DNA of 64,000 nt from Neopusillimonas maritima (GTDB taxonomy: Bacteria; Pseudomonadota; Gammaproteobacteria; Burkholderiales; Burkholderiaceae_B): the NCBI RefSeq assembly GCF_040930455.2, contig NZ_CP170494.1. One strand, given 5' to 3'. Shown in pieces: positions 8,260 to 16,097 of this stretch. Below the pieces are notes generated by a model. It did not search any database. It saw only the letters and a list, made by a program, of their open reading frames with translations, and was not told where the DNA came from. Numbering within the stretch: position 1 is the first letter of the stretch; each line of letters starts with the position of its first letter. Both the position numbers and the translations under genes were made by a program.

Positions 8260-9942
8260 CTATGTATCGGTCACCGCACCACGGCTGGCCGTACCGACCA
8301 ATTTGGCGTATTTACCCAACACGCCACGCGTGTAGCGCGGTGTCGGCGGCTTCCAGGCGGCACGGCGTTGGGCAAGCTCTTCATCGGAAACATCTACGTG
8401 AAGCAACAAACGGTCTGCGTCGATCGTAATCAGATCCCCCTCCTCGATGAGCGCAATGGTGCCGCCAACATAAGCCTCCGGTGCAACATGGCCGACCACC
8501 ATCCCCCAGGTGCCGCCGGAAAAGCGCCCATCGGTGATCAGGCCGACGCTGTCGGTGAAACCCTTGCCGATCAATGCAGAAGTGGGGCTCAGCATCTCGC
8601 GCATGCCGGGGCCACCCTTGGGGCCTTCATAGCGAATAACGATAATGTCTCCATGGCGAATCTGGTCGGCCATAATCGCCTTCATCGTCTCGTCTTCCGA
8701 GTTGAATACCCGGGCCGGGCCCGTAATGCTGGGCTTTTTCAGCCCTGTAATCTTGGCCACACAACCTTCGCCGGCGAGGTTACCCTTGAGAATAGCCAAG
8801 TGCCCCTGTGCATACAGCGGTTGATCAAACGGCCGAATGACTTCCTGATCTTGCGGCGGCACCTCGGGAAGATGCGCAAGGTTTTCGGCTACAGTACGAC
8901 CCGTCATGGTTATGCAGTCGCCATGCAAAAGCCCGTTTGCCAGTAGCACTTTCATTACCTGCGGGATACCCCCGGCCCGGTGCAAATCAACCGCAACAAA
9001 ACGCCCCGAAGGCTTCATATCACACAGTACCGGAACCTTCTTGCGAATGTTTTCGAAATCGTCAATATTCAACGGTACGTCGGCTGCCGAGGCGATCGCC
9101 ATCAAGTGCAGTACTGCATTGGTTGACCCACCGGTCGCCATGACCACTGCGATGGCGTTCTCGAGCGCCTTACGGTTAACGATATCGCGTGGTTTCAGAT
9201 CGGACTTGATTGCACCCACCAACGCTTCAGACGATGCAGCGACCGAATCCGCTTTTTCCGGATCGGGGTTGGCCATGGTTGACGATGAAGGCATCGACAT
9301 GCCCATGGCTTCAATCGCGGCCGACATGGTATTGGCGGTGTACATGCCACCGCAGGATCCATAGCTTGGGCAAGCGTTTCGCTCGATGCCGTCATAATCT
9401 TCCTTGCTCATCGTGCCGGCACTATAAGCGCCGACGGCCTCGAATGACGAAACGATGGTGAGTGGGACGCCTTTCCATTCGCCCGGTTTAATCGTGCCGC
9501 CGTAACAGAAAATAGCGGGGATGTTCATGCGTAGCATGGCCATCATTGCGCCGGGCATATTTTTGTCGCAGCCGCCGACAACCAACACACCGTCCATGAA
9601 CTGGCTCTGCGTAGCGGTTTCGATGGCATCGGCAATCACTTCGCGCGACACCAGGGAATACTTCATTCCCTCGGTACCCATGGCAATGCCGTCGGTAACC
9701 GTCGGGAAACCGAACGTTTGCGGCATGGCGCCTGCCGCCTTAAGCGCGCCTTCCGCGCGCGCCGCCAATGGGCCAATGCCGGCGTTACACGGATTCATCG
9801 TTGAATGGCCGCTGGCCACACCCACAATGGGCTTGTTGAAATCAGCATCGGTAAACCCGACGGCGCGCAGCATGGCACGGTTAGGGCTGCGGGATATGCC
9901 CTCGGTGATCGTTTTGGAGCGGCGGTTGAGCGGTGAATTCAT
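8260..9942 (-). CDS. ilvD: Dihydroxy-acid dehydratase
   Basis: 560 residues, the usual length for the shorter IlvD class. It dehydrates 2,3-dihydroxy-isovalerate and 2,3-dihydroxy-3-methylvalerate to the 2-oxo acids in valine and isoleucine biosynthesis, in the cytoplasm. Candidate iron-sulphur cysteines are C52 (NPCNAG), C125 (GGCDKNMPG) and C197 (YGSCGGMYTANTM), all in family-typical contexts. The ATG at 9942 is followed by the expected N-terminal segment leading to ITEGISRSPNRAM. The three cysteine contexts resemble dehydratases that bind a [2Fe-2S] cluster, though cluster type cannot be proved from sequence. It is the first gene of the minus-strand block, and the outer-membrane factor gene overlaps its stop. 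Confidence 0.97.
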   Translation of the reverse strand: MNSPLNRRSKTITEGISRSPNRAMLRAVGFTDADFNKPIVGVASGHSTMNPCNAGIGPLAARAEGALKAAGAMPQTFGFPTVTDGIAMGTEGMKYSLVSREVIADAIETATQSQFMDGVLVVGGCDKNMPGAMMAMLRMNIPAIFCYGGTIKPGEWKGVPLTIVSSFEAVGAYSAGTMSKEDYDGIERNACPSYGSCGGMYTANTMSAAIEAMGMSMPSSSTMANPDPEKADSVAASSEALVGAIKSDLKPRDIVNRKALENAIAVVMATGGSTNAVLHLMAIASAADVPLNIDDFENIRKKVPVLCDMKPSGRFVAVDLHRAGGIPQVMKVLLANGLLHGDCITMTGRTVAENLAHLPEVPPQDQEVIRPFDQPLYAQGHLAILKGNLAGEGCVAKITGLKKPSITGPARVFNSEDETMKAIMADQIRHGDIIVIRYEGPKGGPGMREMLSPTSALIGKGFTDSVGLITDGRFSGGTWGMVVGHVAPEAYVGGTIALIEEGDLITIDADRLLLHVDVSDEELAQRRAAWKPPTPRYTRGVLGKYAKLVGTASRGAVTDT

Positions 9943-10125
9943 AAATGATTCCCCTGATTCAGATGGAAAAAGGATACCCCCCTTTTCACCTACGTTCAGC
10001 GTTTAATGATGAAATTCCGGGGCAACCATTAGAGTAACCTAGTGATCGTGTTATTTTTTGGCAAGCGTTGTTTTGCGCGACTGAACATGCGACCACGTCT
10101 CAATCCTAAAAGGACTCACAAGCTT

Positions 10126-11139
10126 ATGCCGTCACTCGCAAACCGAACCGGTGTCCTGCTGCTGACTCTTCTATTCCCGCTTGTTTGCGGAGCAAACGAG
10201 CGTGACTGGCGTGCAGACATAAGCAATGACGCGGCGCAAATGTCGCGTTTACATGCTTTAGTCATCATGCACCAGGGCCGTGAGGTAGCGGCGATGGACT
10301 TCAGCGGTACCGGCCTGGATACGCCTGTCAATATCAAGTCCTTGTCCAAAACCGTGCTGGCTGCGCTCATGGGCATCGCGATTGAAAAGGATGTATTCGA
10401 AAGCGTCGATCAGCCTGTGGTGGATACGCTTGGAGATCAGGTGCCAAATGCCGCAACTAATGGGGTCGAGCACATCACCCTGGGGAATTTACTGTCTATG
10501 CAGGCCGGCTTGCAGCGCACCTCGGGTGGCTATTACGGCGATTGGGTAAAAAGTAATAATTGGGTCGATTATGTGTTAACCCGCCCCTTTGTCGATGAAC
10601 CTGGCGGACGCATGCTCTATTCTTCGGGTAATACCCATTTGCTCTCCGCTGCGCTCACTGAAAGCACAGGTCAAACAACGCTGGATTTGGCGCGAGACTG
10701 GCTAGGTGAGCCTCTTGGCATTACATTCCCGCCGTGGGACCAGGACCCTCAAGGCATCTACCTTGGTGGCAACAATATGATGCTTTCGCCACGCGCGCTG
10801 GCGCGTATTGGCGAGCTCTACCGCAACGCTGGGAAGGTGGGGGAACGACAACTGTTTTCAGAACGTTGGGTAGATGAGTCCTGGCGTGGCCGAGGCCGCT
10901 CCGCCTATACCGACCACCCTTACGGTTACGGCTGGTTTCTGCGCCCGCTCGCGGGTGAACCGGGTTATTACGGGCGCGGTTACGGCGGGCAGTTGCTTTA
11001 TGTCATTCCCTCGTTAGAACTGACCGTGGTCATGACATCGGATCCGACGCCGCCTTCTCCCGGTTCACGCTACTTAAGGCGCCAGGTTCAGTTGCTGGAA
11101 AAGCATGTTATTCCCGCCTTTCGGAGTCGCCTCAATTAA
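10126..11139 (+). CDS. Serine beta-lactamase-like hydrolase, exported
   Basis: 337 residues from the ATG at 10126, chosen over the in-frame ATG at 10042. AAAAGGA lies eleven bases upstream of 10126, and this start gives a clean signal peptide (about residues 1-23, hydrophobic core VLLLTLLFPLV). The catalytic SxxK motif is S72-L-S-K75. YSSGN at 165-169 occupies the place of the class C tyrosine motif, and a C-terminal GYGG segment stands where the KTG or HxG box normally lies. This is the class C beta-lactamase/6-aminohexanoate-dimer hydrolase superfamily, acting in the periplasm on an unknown ester, amide or peptide. It is a single gene, divergent from ilvD. There is no direct evidence that it hydrolyses beta-lactams. 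Confidence 0.85.
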   Translation: MPSLANRTGVLLLTLLFPLVCGANERDWRADISNDAAQMSRLHALVIMHQGREVAAMDFSGTGLDTPVNIKSLSKTVLAALMGIAIEKDVFESVDQPVVDTLGDQVPNAATNGVEHITLGNLLSMQAGLQRTSGGYYGDWVKSNNWVDYVLTRPFVDEPGGRMLYSSGNTHLLSAALTESTGQTTLDLARDWLGEPLGITFPPWDQDPQGIYLGGNNMMLSPRALARIGELYRNAGKVGERQLFSERWVDESWRGRGRSAYTDHPYGYGWFLRPLAGEPGYYGRGYGGQLLYVIPSLELTVVMTSDPTPPSPGSRYLRRQVQLLEKHVIPAFRSRLN

Positions 11140-11144
11140 GTTCA

Positions 11145-12264
11145 TCACGCGCTACTTTGGCCTGGGCTTAAGAACCCAGCGGTCATCCGGCTATAAGGAC
11201 GCTGCGCCAGGCGCTCGTTGACCAATGACTGGTGAATATCTTGGGCCCCACCACGATTAGCCGCTTCGATCAGCGTAAGGTCGATAATATCTCGCTGTGC
11301 ATGGCTGCCTCCGAAAACGCCACAAAAGTGGCGAACAGGTAGCAGAAGTTCCACCGCTTTTCCGTCATTTCCATGCCAGAACGCTGTACAACCCTGCACC
11401 AGCGGTAGCCCAATACGGTCGATCCACTCAGCGCAGGGAGAGTCTGCTGCGGATTGCTGCATTCGCATAACCAACGCATTCAGTTCAGAATCAAGCCCAG
11501 CACCAAGAAATCCCATCGCCGCGTGCCAATCGTTAAAGGGATAGGTTTTTCCATCGGCATGATTACGCCAGACTTGCGCCAATTCTTTCCAGCGATCACC
11601 TACATCAACATTACAAAGATGCAAGCGCCACAAAAGCGCTGAAGCGTCGACCATTTCGAGTGCCACGGCATGATGCGCCCAACAATCCAAAGGCTCCAGG
11701 GTAAGCGCGTTGCGACCGGTATCTTCCGCCTGCGCGTAGTGCCCATCTTCCTCAAGCCCAAACGCATACATGCCGAGCACCACCGAATAACCTGGCATCT
11801 GCTCAGACCAAAGGGGGCATCGCCCGAGCGATGCGTTCACGCATGTTGCGCGAATCAGCGCAGTAAAAATCCAACAAATGGCCCGTCTGCAACGCCAAAA
11901 GATCTCGCGGAAAATACATATTGTGCAAATTAAGCGTCTGCGCTGCTTTAACCCAGTGTCCTGAAGACAACATCCTTGCCGCATCAAATAAGGAGCGTTC
12001 CCGGCTGTTCTTTTTCAGGTTGTGCGCCGTGGATAACTGACTAGTCGCCGGCTCGAATGCCGCAGGCTCTGATGACAACGCCAACATGAGCGCTTTGGCG
12101 ATATGGGCCATCGGAAAATCCGGCGACACGGCTAAGGCACGATCAAGCAACGCAATCGGATCTCCGTGATACAGATTAAAAGCCGCAATTGCCTGTTCGT
12201 ATGCATCCAGCGATTCACAGTTGGCGTTGGTCACTTCGTTACCCTGCATATCGCTGGTCATCAT
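11145..12264 (-). pseudogene. TPR-repeat protein, split by one frameshift
   Basis: Two overlapping reading frames together give one ~370-residue TPR-type protein. The first frame runs from 12264 (or the ATG at 12261, which has GGAGG five bases upstream) to RIARAMPP. The second resumes at WSEQMPGY and runs to 11145. Removing one base from the A3G5 run at 11810-11817 (C5T3 on the coding strand) joins them as AMPPWSEQMPGY, which fits the expected helix pair followed by GMYAFGLEE. The family is a cytoplasmic TPR-like protein of unknown function. It closes the ECF42-type sigma cassette on this strand. It is either a real decay event or a homopolymer sequencing error. Confidence 0.75.
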
Positions 12265-12390
12265 GACCTCCGGACGCAACTCACTTAAGCAAAAATTCTA
12301 AATCGCTTAGTTCCAATGGCATATCGTCCATATACCCGAGGTCATGATTCTTTCATAACAACCCTGGTTAGGGGTGTTTGCACTTGCTTC

Positions 12391-12843
12391 TTAGTCAGAA
12401 ATGTTCGGCTCAACCAGTTTAGCCAGTTGGGCAAGAGACTCCTGCCACCCCAAATAGCAGGCCTCAATGGGAATGACAGAAGGAATCCCTTCCTGAACAA
12501 TCCATAACTCGGTCCCGCATGACACCGGTTTGAAGTCAATCGTGACTTGCATTTCTCCAGGAAGATTGGCGTCATCAAAACGGTCGGTATGGAGAATGCG
12601 TTCATTTGGCACCAGTTCAACGAAATTAACGGTAAATGAGTGGCTGTCGCCCGTACCAAAGTTGGTGAACGACATGCGATATCCTCCGCCAAGACGCACA
12701 TCCATTTCATGAATCGTGCCTGTAAACCCGTATGGCGGCAACCAGTATTCCAGGCCCTTTTTATCGGTAAATGCTTTATAAACGCGCTCAACCGGGGCCT
12801 TCAATACGCGATGCAGGCGAACAGTGCCGGTTTCTTCAGACAT
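12391..12843 (-). CDS. SRPBCC-fold protein (AHSA1/Aha1 C-terminal-like)
   Basis: 150 residues from the ATG at 12843 (MSEETGTV), with GGGAG upstream. The sequence shows the START/Bet v1-like pattern of the AHSA1 family: an N-terminal APVERVYKAFTDKKGLEYWLP segment, a central beta-sheet with GGGYRMSF, and a C-terminal helix with GWQESLAQLAKLVE. Such proteins bind hydrophobic ligands or act as stress-related partners, and the precise role of bacterial members is rarely known. It lies between the TPR gene and the YCII gene in the sigma-factor cassette. Small SRPBCC proteins are common companions of ECF41/42-type sigma genes, so control by that sigma factor is a reasonable inference. Confidence 0.88.
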   Translation of the reverse strand: MSEETGTVRLHRVLKAPVERVYKAFTDKKGLEYWLPPYGFTGTIHEMDVRLGGGYRMSFTNFGTGDSHSFTVNFVELVPNERILHTDRFDDANLPGEMQVTIDFKPVSCGTELWIVQEGIPSVIPIEACYLGWQESLAQLAKLVEPNISD

Positions 12844-12927
12844 GTTTAATTCTCCCAAATATTAAGTTCGTGGCGTTTACGTGATAACGCCCTGATTCAT
12901 TCACTAAAACTGCTTTCTTACCCGTTA

Positions 12928-13296
12928 TTAGCGGCTGTTTTCTTGCGCCATTAACTCGCGCACCGGGCGTATTTCCACACTGCCGTAGCGCGCAGGGGGG
13001 ATTTTTTCCGCCAATCGAATGGCTTCATTCATATCCCGGGCCTCCAGCATGTAAAACCCGGCCAATTGCTCTTTGGTTTCGGCAAAGGGGCCGTCGGTAA
13101 TGAGGGGTTTACCATCGCGCACTCGCAATGTTGTGGCCGTCTCGGTTGAAAGCAACGGCGCGCCGTCCAGGAAATGACCACTGTCGGTTAAGTCGGCCAC
13201 ACATGCCATACACTCACGGTTCAGAGCGTCCCACTCTTCCTGCGACTTTTCCTGCATGGTCTTTTCGTTGTAATACACCAAACATAAATATTTCAT
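12928..13296 (-). CDS. YCII-related (DGPF-domain) protein
   Basis: 122 residues, starting with MKYLCLVYYNEKTM and containing TDGPFAETKEQLAGFYMLEARDMNEA, the hallmark of DGPF/YCII proteins. AGGAG lies just upstream of the ATG. The fold is a ferredoxin-like dimer, and the enzymatic role is uncertain in most members. Family knowledge: DGPF proteins are the signature genomic partners of ECF42 sigma factors, which matches the sigma gene two genes upstream on the same strand. The C-terminus ends with EIRPVRELM, as is usual. It is likely a target of the sigma factor encoded in this cassette. Confidence 0.92.
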   Translation of the reverse strand: MKYLCLVYYNEKTMQEKSQEEWDALNRECMACVADLTDSGHFLDGAPLLSTETATTLRVRDGKPLITDGPFAETKEQLAGFYMLEARDMNEAIRLAEKIPPARYGSVEIRPVRELMAQENSR

Positions 13297-13349
13297 TTGG
13301 ATGCTCCTGAATGGTTATCCCTTATCCTCGAAGGCTGATCAGTGGTGGC

Positions 13350-13721
13350 CTATGCTTCCAGTGCCACTACGGGCGCAAAACCGCCGAAGACGACCCGAAC
13401 ACCATCAAAAGGCATGGGGTTGGTTTGCGGGTCCAGGCGTGGATCACTCTTCATTTTCGTCTTCATTTTCTCCATGCCGGCATCGCGCGTTGCCTTGTCG
13501 GGCCACTCTATCCAGGAAAACACCACAGCCTCGTCGCCTGTGGCCTGCACCGCGCGACGAAAATCAGTAACTTTGCCGTCAGGCACATCGTCTTCCCAAC
13601 ACTCAAGAACACGAACTGCGCCCCATTCCATAAAGACTTCGCCTGCGGTTTTCGCATGCTGAATGAATTTGTTTTTGTTGGCTTTGGGTACCGCCAGAAT
13701 AAAACCGTCGATATAACTCAT
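13350..13721 (-). CDS. DUF1428-family protein
   Basis: 123 residues. The start MSYIDGFILAVPKANKNKF and the segments WGAVRVLECWEDDVPDGK and FSWIEWPDKATRD are diagnostic for DUF1428, a small dimeric alpha-beta barrel family without an established function. A strong GAGGAGG ribosome site precedes the ATG. The gene lies between the sigma factor and the YCII protein on the same strand. The organisation (sigma, DUF1428, YCII, SRPBCC) suggests a small co-regulated set. No catalytic residues can be assigned. Confidence 0.9.
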   Translation of the reverse strand: MSYIDGFILAVPKANKNKFIQHAKTAGEVFMEWGAVRVLECWEDDVPDGKVTDFRRAVQATGDEAVVFSWIEWPDKATRDAGMEKMKTKMKSDPRLDPQTNPMPFDGVRVVFGGFAPVVALEA

Positions 13722-13798
13722 GGTAAGTCCTCCTCATTTAGCAGATGGTTCACCACATAGTCGTTCATGCTGGCTGGAAATCGACAGCTTTTGAATTT

Positions 13799-15049
13799 TT
13801 ATTTCTGTTTTTGAAGTGTTGCCAAACGTTGTTGTATAAATCGCCGTTCCGGTGCCTGCTGGGTTAACCCCAATGCTTGCTGATAACAATGGGCCGCCTC
13901 TTCAGGCTGACTCAGTCGGCGAAACAGATCGGCCCGGGCGGCATGTAATAGATAGTAGCCCTGCAAATCTTTATGATCCGCCAGTTCATCAATGGCTTTT
14001 AGCCCTGCAAACGGCCCATCACGCATGGCAACAGCGGCAGCGCGGTTAAGGGCCACTACCGGAGACGGGTTAACTTTAAGCAAAGCGTCGTAAAGGCAAA
14101 CTATTTGAATCCAATCGGTGTCTTCGGCGGCAGCCGCCTCTGCATGTACCGCGGCTATTGCCGCTTGCAAGGCATATTCGCCGGCTGACCCCGCCCGTAG
14201 CGCCTGCACCACTAAATTGCAGCCCTCTTTAATCTGAGTTTGGTTCCAACGGGTTCGATCTTGCTCATCCAACGGAATCAGATCCCCGTTTTCGTTAGTT
14301 CGACTCTCCCTCCTGGCATCATGCAACAGCATCAGAGCCAGCAGACCCATCACCTCGGGGTCGGGCAATAAGCCTAACAACAATCGACCCAATCGAATCG
14401 CCTCTGTGGATAAATCAGGTTGCATTAACTGCGTGCCGCTTGAGGCGGTATAGCCCTCGTTAAATACCAAATACACCACCGACAACACCGCCTCCAGTCG
14501 CGCGGGCAAGCCGTCTTGCTCGGGCACTTCATAGGGTATTGCCGCGTCACGGATTTTATTTTTCGCTCGCACAATGCGTTGCGCCAATGTGGGTACAGGC
14601 ACCAGAAAGGCAGCCGCGATAGCTTCAGTGGTTAAGCCACACACTTCCCGCAGTGTTAGCGCCACGCGAGCCTGCATGGCCAGGCTGGGATGGCAGCAGG
14701 TAAAGATCAACCGCAAACGGTCATCTTCAATGGTGTCAGTCGCGTCGAATGAATCAGCTTGTGTTTCGGTTTCCAACGTATACGCTAGCTGCGCCAGATC
14801 ATCAAGACGGGCATTCTTGCGGATTCGGTCGATCACCTTGAAACGCCCTGTCGAAACCAACCAGGCTCGCGGGTTGTTGGGAATACCGTCGCGCTGCCAT
14901 TGCGACAGCGCTGCAACAAACGCATCTTGCAGAGCTTCCTCGGCTAAATCGAAATTACCGTGCAACAGTCTAATCAGGGTAGCCCGCACCCTGCTGGATT
15001 CTTGCTTATAAAGATCGGCGATACGTTGTTCGACCGAGGATGTTTTCAT
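13799..15049 (-). CDS. ECF42-type RNA polymerase sigma factor with C-terminal TPR-like extension
   Basis: 416 residues, about twice a normal ECF sigma factor. Region sigma-2 spans about residues 20-90 (EALQDAFVAALSQW, then NPRAWLVSTGRFKVIDRIRK). Sigma-4 spans about 125-180 (TLREVCGLTTEAIAAAFLVP). The remaining ~230 residues carry the DUF6596-like domain (YLVFNEGYTASSG) and TPR-like helices typical of ECF42. No anti-sigma gene is visible, as expected for this group, in which the extension is thought to control activity. It directs RNA polymerase to its own regulon, probably including the DUF1428, YCII and SRPBCC genes downstream. The stop of a truncated DJ-1 gene lies four bases before its ATG, so the original promoter may have been lost or replaced by insertion. 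Confidence 0.93.
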   Translation of the reverse strand: MKTSSVEQRIADLYKQESSRVRATLIRLLHGNFDLAEEALQDAFVAALSQWQRDGIPNNPRAWLVSTGRFKVIDRIRKNARLDDLAQLAYTLETETQADSFDATDTIEDDRLRLIFTCCHPSLAMQARVALTLREVCGLTTEAIAAAFLVPVPTLAQRIVRAKNKIRDAAIPYEVPEQDGLPARLEAVLSVVYLVFNEGYTASSGTQLMQPDLSTEAIRLGRLLLGLLPDPEVMGLLALMLLHDARRESRTNENGDLIPLDEQDRTRWNQTQIKEGCNLVVQALRAGSAGEYALQAAIAAVHAEAAAAEDTDWIQIVCLYDALLKVNPSPVVALNRAAAVAMRDGPFAGLKAIDELADHKDLQGYYLLHAARADLFRRLSQPEEAAHCYQQALGLTQQAPERRFIQQRLATLQKQK

Positions 15050-15052
15050 GTT

Positions 15053-15175
15053 TTATTGAAGGAGTTTAAGCAACTGCCTGGCAGCGGCCTCTGACGAAGC
15101 GGGATTTTGCCCGGTAACGAGCTTGCCGTCGACGACAACGTAAGAATCCCAATCCGGCGGCCCGGAACCATATGG
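15053..15175 (-). pseudogene. C-terminal remnant of a DJ-1/PfpI-family protein
   Basis: Read on the minus strand, about 40 codons ending in TAA at 15053-15055 give PDWDSYVVVDGKLVTGQNPA followed by SSEAAARQLLKLLQ. This is the C-terminal end of DJ-1/PfpI (ThiJ) class I glutamine-amidotransferase-like proteins. The frame upstream is interrupted at once by the stop codon of the HTH gene (15176-15178), so the first ~80% of the protein is missing. The remnant ends four bases before the sigma factor start, so the intact gene was once first in this cassette. The break at about 15173-15180 therefore marks the left edge of inserted accessory DNA. Confidence 0.7.
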
Positions 15176-15700
15176 CTATGCTGTCAACAACTCCACGTTG
15201 CCCCGTTTGCTCATCGGGTGCCGGATTATCTCTTTGGTAATGTTCACTTCCAACGCCACTTTTGCGATTTCCAATACGCCAGTATCAATATGGTAGCCGC
15301 CTCTGGCCCTCAACCAATCAAGTACCTCCGCCAGATGCCAGATCGAGGCACTACCCTCGTGAACCGGCATGGGGAACGTCTCCCGGTGGGTAACCATGAG
15401 CTTGCGCATCGCCTGCCTAGAAACTCCCACAATATCAGCGACGTCTGTCAGTCCGACAAGGTCCGGAGAAGCCTCGATCAGGCGCGCGGTAGGAATTGCG
15501 CCTTTGACATCGACCAGGGCGGTGCGAACAGCTTCCGCAGCGCTTTCTGCCTCGCGGGAGAACTCCAGCGCCAAGCGACCGGCCTGCCCCACACCGACGA
15601 GGGCGTCATCGCAACCAGCGCCCCCCAGTTGTTCGACGAGGGCGTCCAAATCGCTGTCGCGGTCGGTCAATTGGTATTTCAGCGTAAAAACATATTCCAT
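15176..15700 (-). CDS. HTH-domain protein, likely antitoxin partner of the HicA-like gene
   Basis: 174 residues. The N-terminal ~65 residues resemble a small alpha-beta domain (EYVFTLKYQLTDRDSD). The middle carries a predicted helix-turn-helix, VGLTDVADIVGVSRQAMRKLM (about residues 82-102), then a WHLAEVLDWLRARGGY segment as in excisionase-like or AlpA-like DNA-binding proteins. It starts three bases after the stop of the small HicA-like gene, so the two are co-transcribed, and the likely operator is the dyad upstream of that gene. The inferred role is to bind and neutralise the partner and to repress the operon. The family name is uncertain. The C-terminus may have been altered by the insertion junction lying just beyond its stop. 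Confidence 0.6.
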   Translation of the reverse strand: MEYVFTLKYQLTDRDSDLDALVEQLGGAGCDDALVGVGQAGRLALEFSREAESAAEAVRTALVDVKGAIPTARLIEASPDLVGLTDVADIVGVSRQAMRKLMVTHRETFPMPVHEGSASIWHLAEVLDWLRARGGYHIDTGVLEIAKVALEVNITKEIIRHPMSKRGNVELLTA

Positions 15701-15703
15701 AGC

Positions 15704-15973
15704 TCAATCCCCTGAATCCGTATCGTTCCGGCGCTGGTGAGTGGAGCATTTCTCCACCACCCTGCGCAGCGCTCGTGCATGACTGCCGGGATTTCTCGGC
15801 GTGCTCCACACACTGGCGATACAAAACTCACCACAGCGGCATTCATCGTCATTGTAGGGACAGTAGATTTTGCCCCAGGCATGACTACCACCCTCCTCGA
15901 CTCGCCAACCCTCCTGTTCCGCATATTTAAGCGCAGCTTCAATTTCCTTCTTCGGATGTGATGAGCGAGTCAA
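15704..15973 (-). CDS. HicA-like putative mRNA interferase toxin
   Basis: 89 residues, starting at the TTG at 15973 with GGAGA six bases upstream; no ATG is available in frame. The segment EGWRVEEGGSHAWGKIYCP matches the HicA/YcfA double-stranded-RNA-binding-like fold, in which the histidine of GSH is catalytic. It differs from classic HicA in carrying a cysteine-rich middle (CPYNDDECRCGEFC), which could bind a metal. The C-terminus has NPGSHARALRRVVEKC, where HicA has a second conserved helix. It is the first gene of a two-gene operon with the HTH protein. Likely role: ribosome-independent mRNA cleavage when the partner is lost. Activity is inference. Confidence 0.62.
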   Translation of the reverse strand: MTRSSHPKKEIEAALKYAEQEGWRVEEGGSHAWGKIYCPYNDDECRCGEFCIASVWSTPRNPGSHARALRRVVEKCSTHQRRNDTDSGD

Positions 15974-15984
15974 TCCTTGTCTCC

Positions 15985-16025
15985 ATTATGGGGAAGACGA
16001 TCATAGTTGTCAAGTGACAACTATG
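15985..16025 (-). promoter_or_regulatory. Promoter and operator of the HicA-like/HTH operon
   Basis: On the minus strand TTGACA (16008-16013) and CATAAT (15985-15990) are separated by exactly 17 bases, a near-consensus sigma-70 promoter. A perfect inverted repeat, CATAGTTGTCA with its complement and a two-base centre, covers 16002-16025 and overlaps the -35 box. The arrangement fits autorepression by the HTH protein. The -10 box ends only 12 bases before the TTG start, so the leader is very short. Confidence 0.8.
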
Positions 16026-16065
16026 GGTTACAAAAAGCGTGCTACCGGCTGGTCCGCAGGTTTAT

Positions 16066-16097
16066 CAAACAGCTTCCGCAATTCTTGGTTTGATTCA
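16066..16097 (+). repeat. Solitary IS3-type terminal end
   Basis: These 32 bases match the right end of the IS3-family element at 36398-36429 with four mismatches and end in the same GGTTTGATTCA. No transposase remains beside it. It lies directly against the stop codon of the NucS-like nuclease gene, so an older related element was probably deleted here, perhaps taking neighbouring DNA with it. Confidence 0.75.

Noticed and set aside
10126..11139. Calling the serine hydrolase an AmpC beta-lactamase
   Set aside because: SxxK is present, but the tyrosine and KTG boxes are atypical, there is no ampR gene nearby, and the family is mostly esterases or peptidases.
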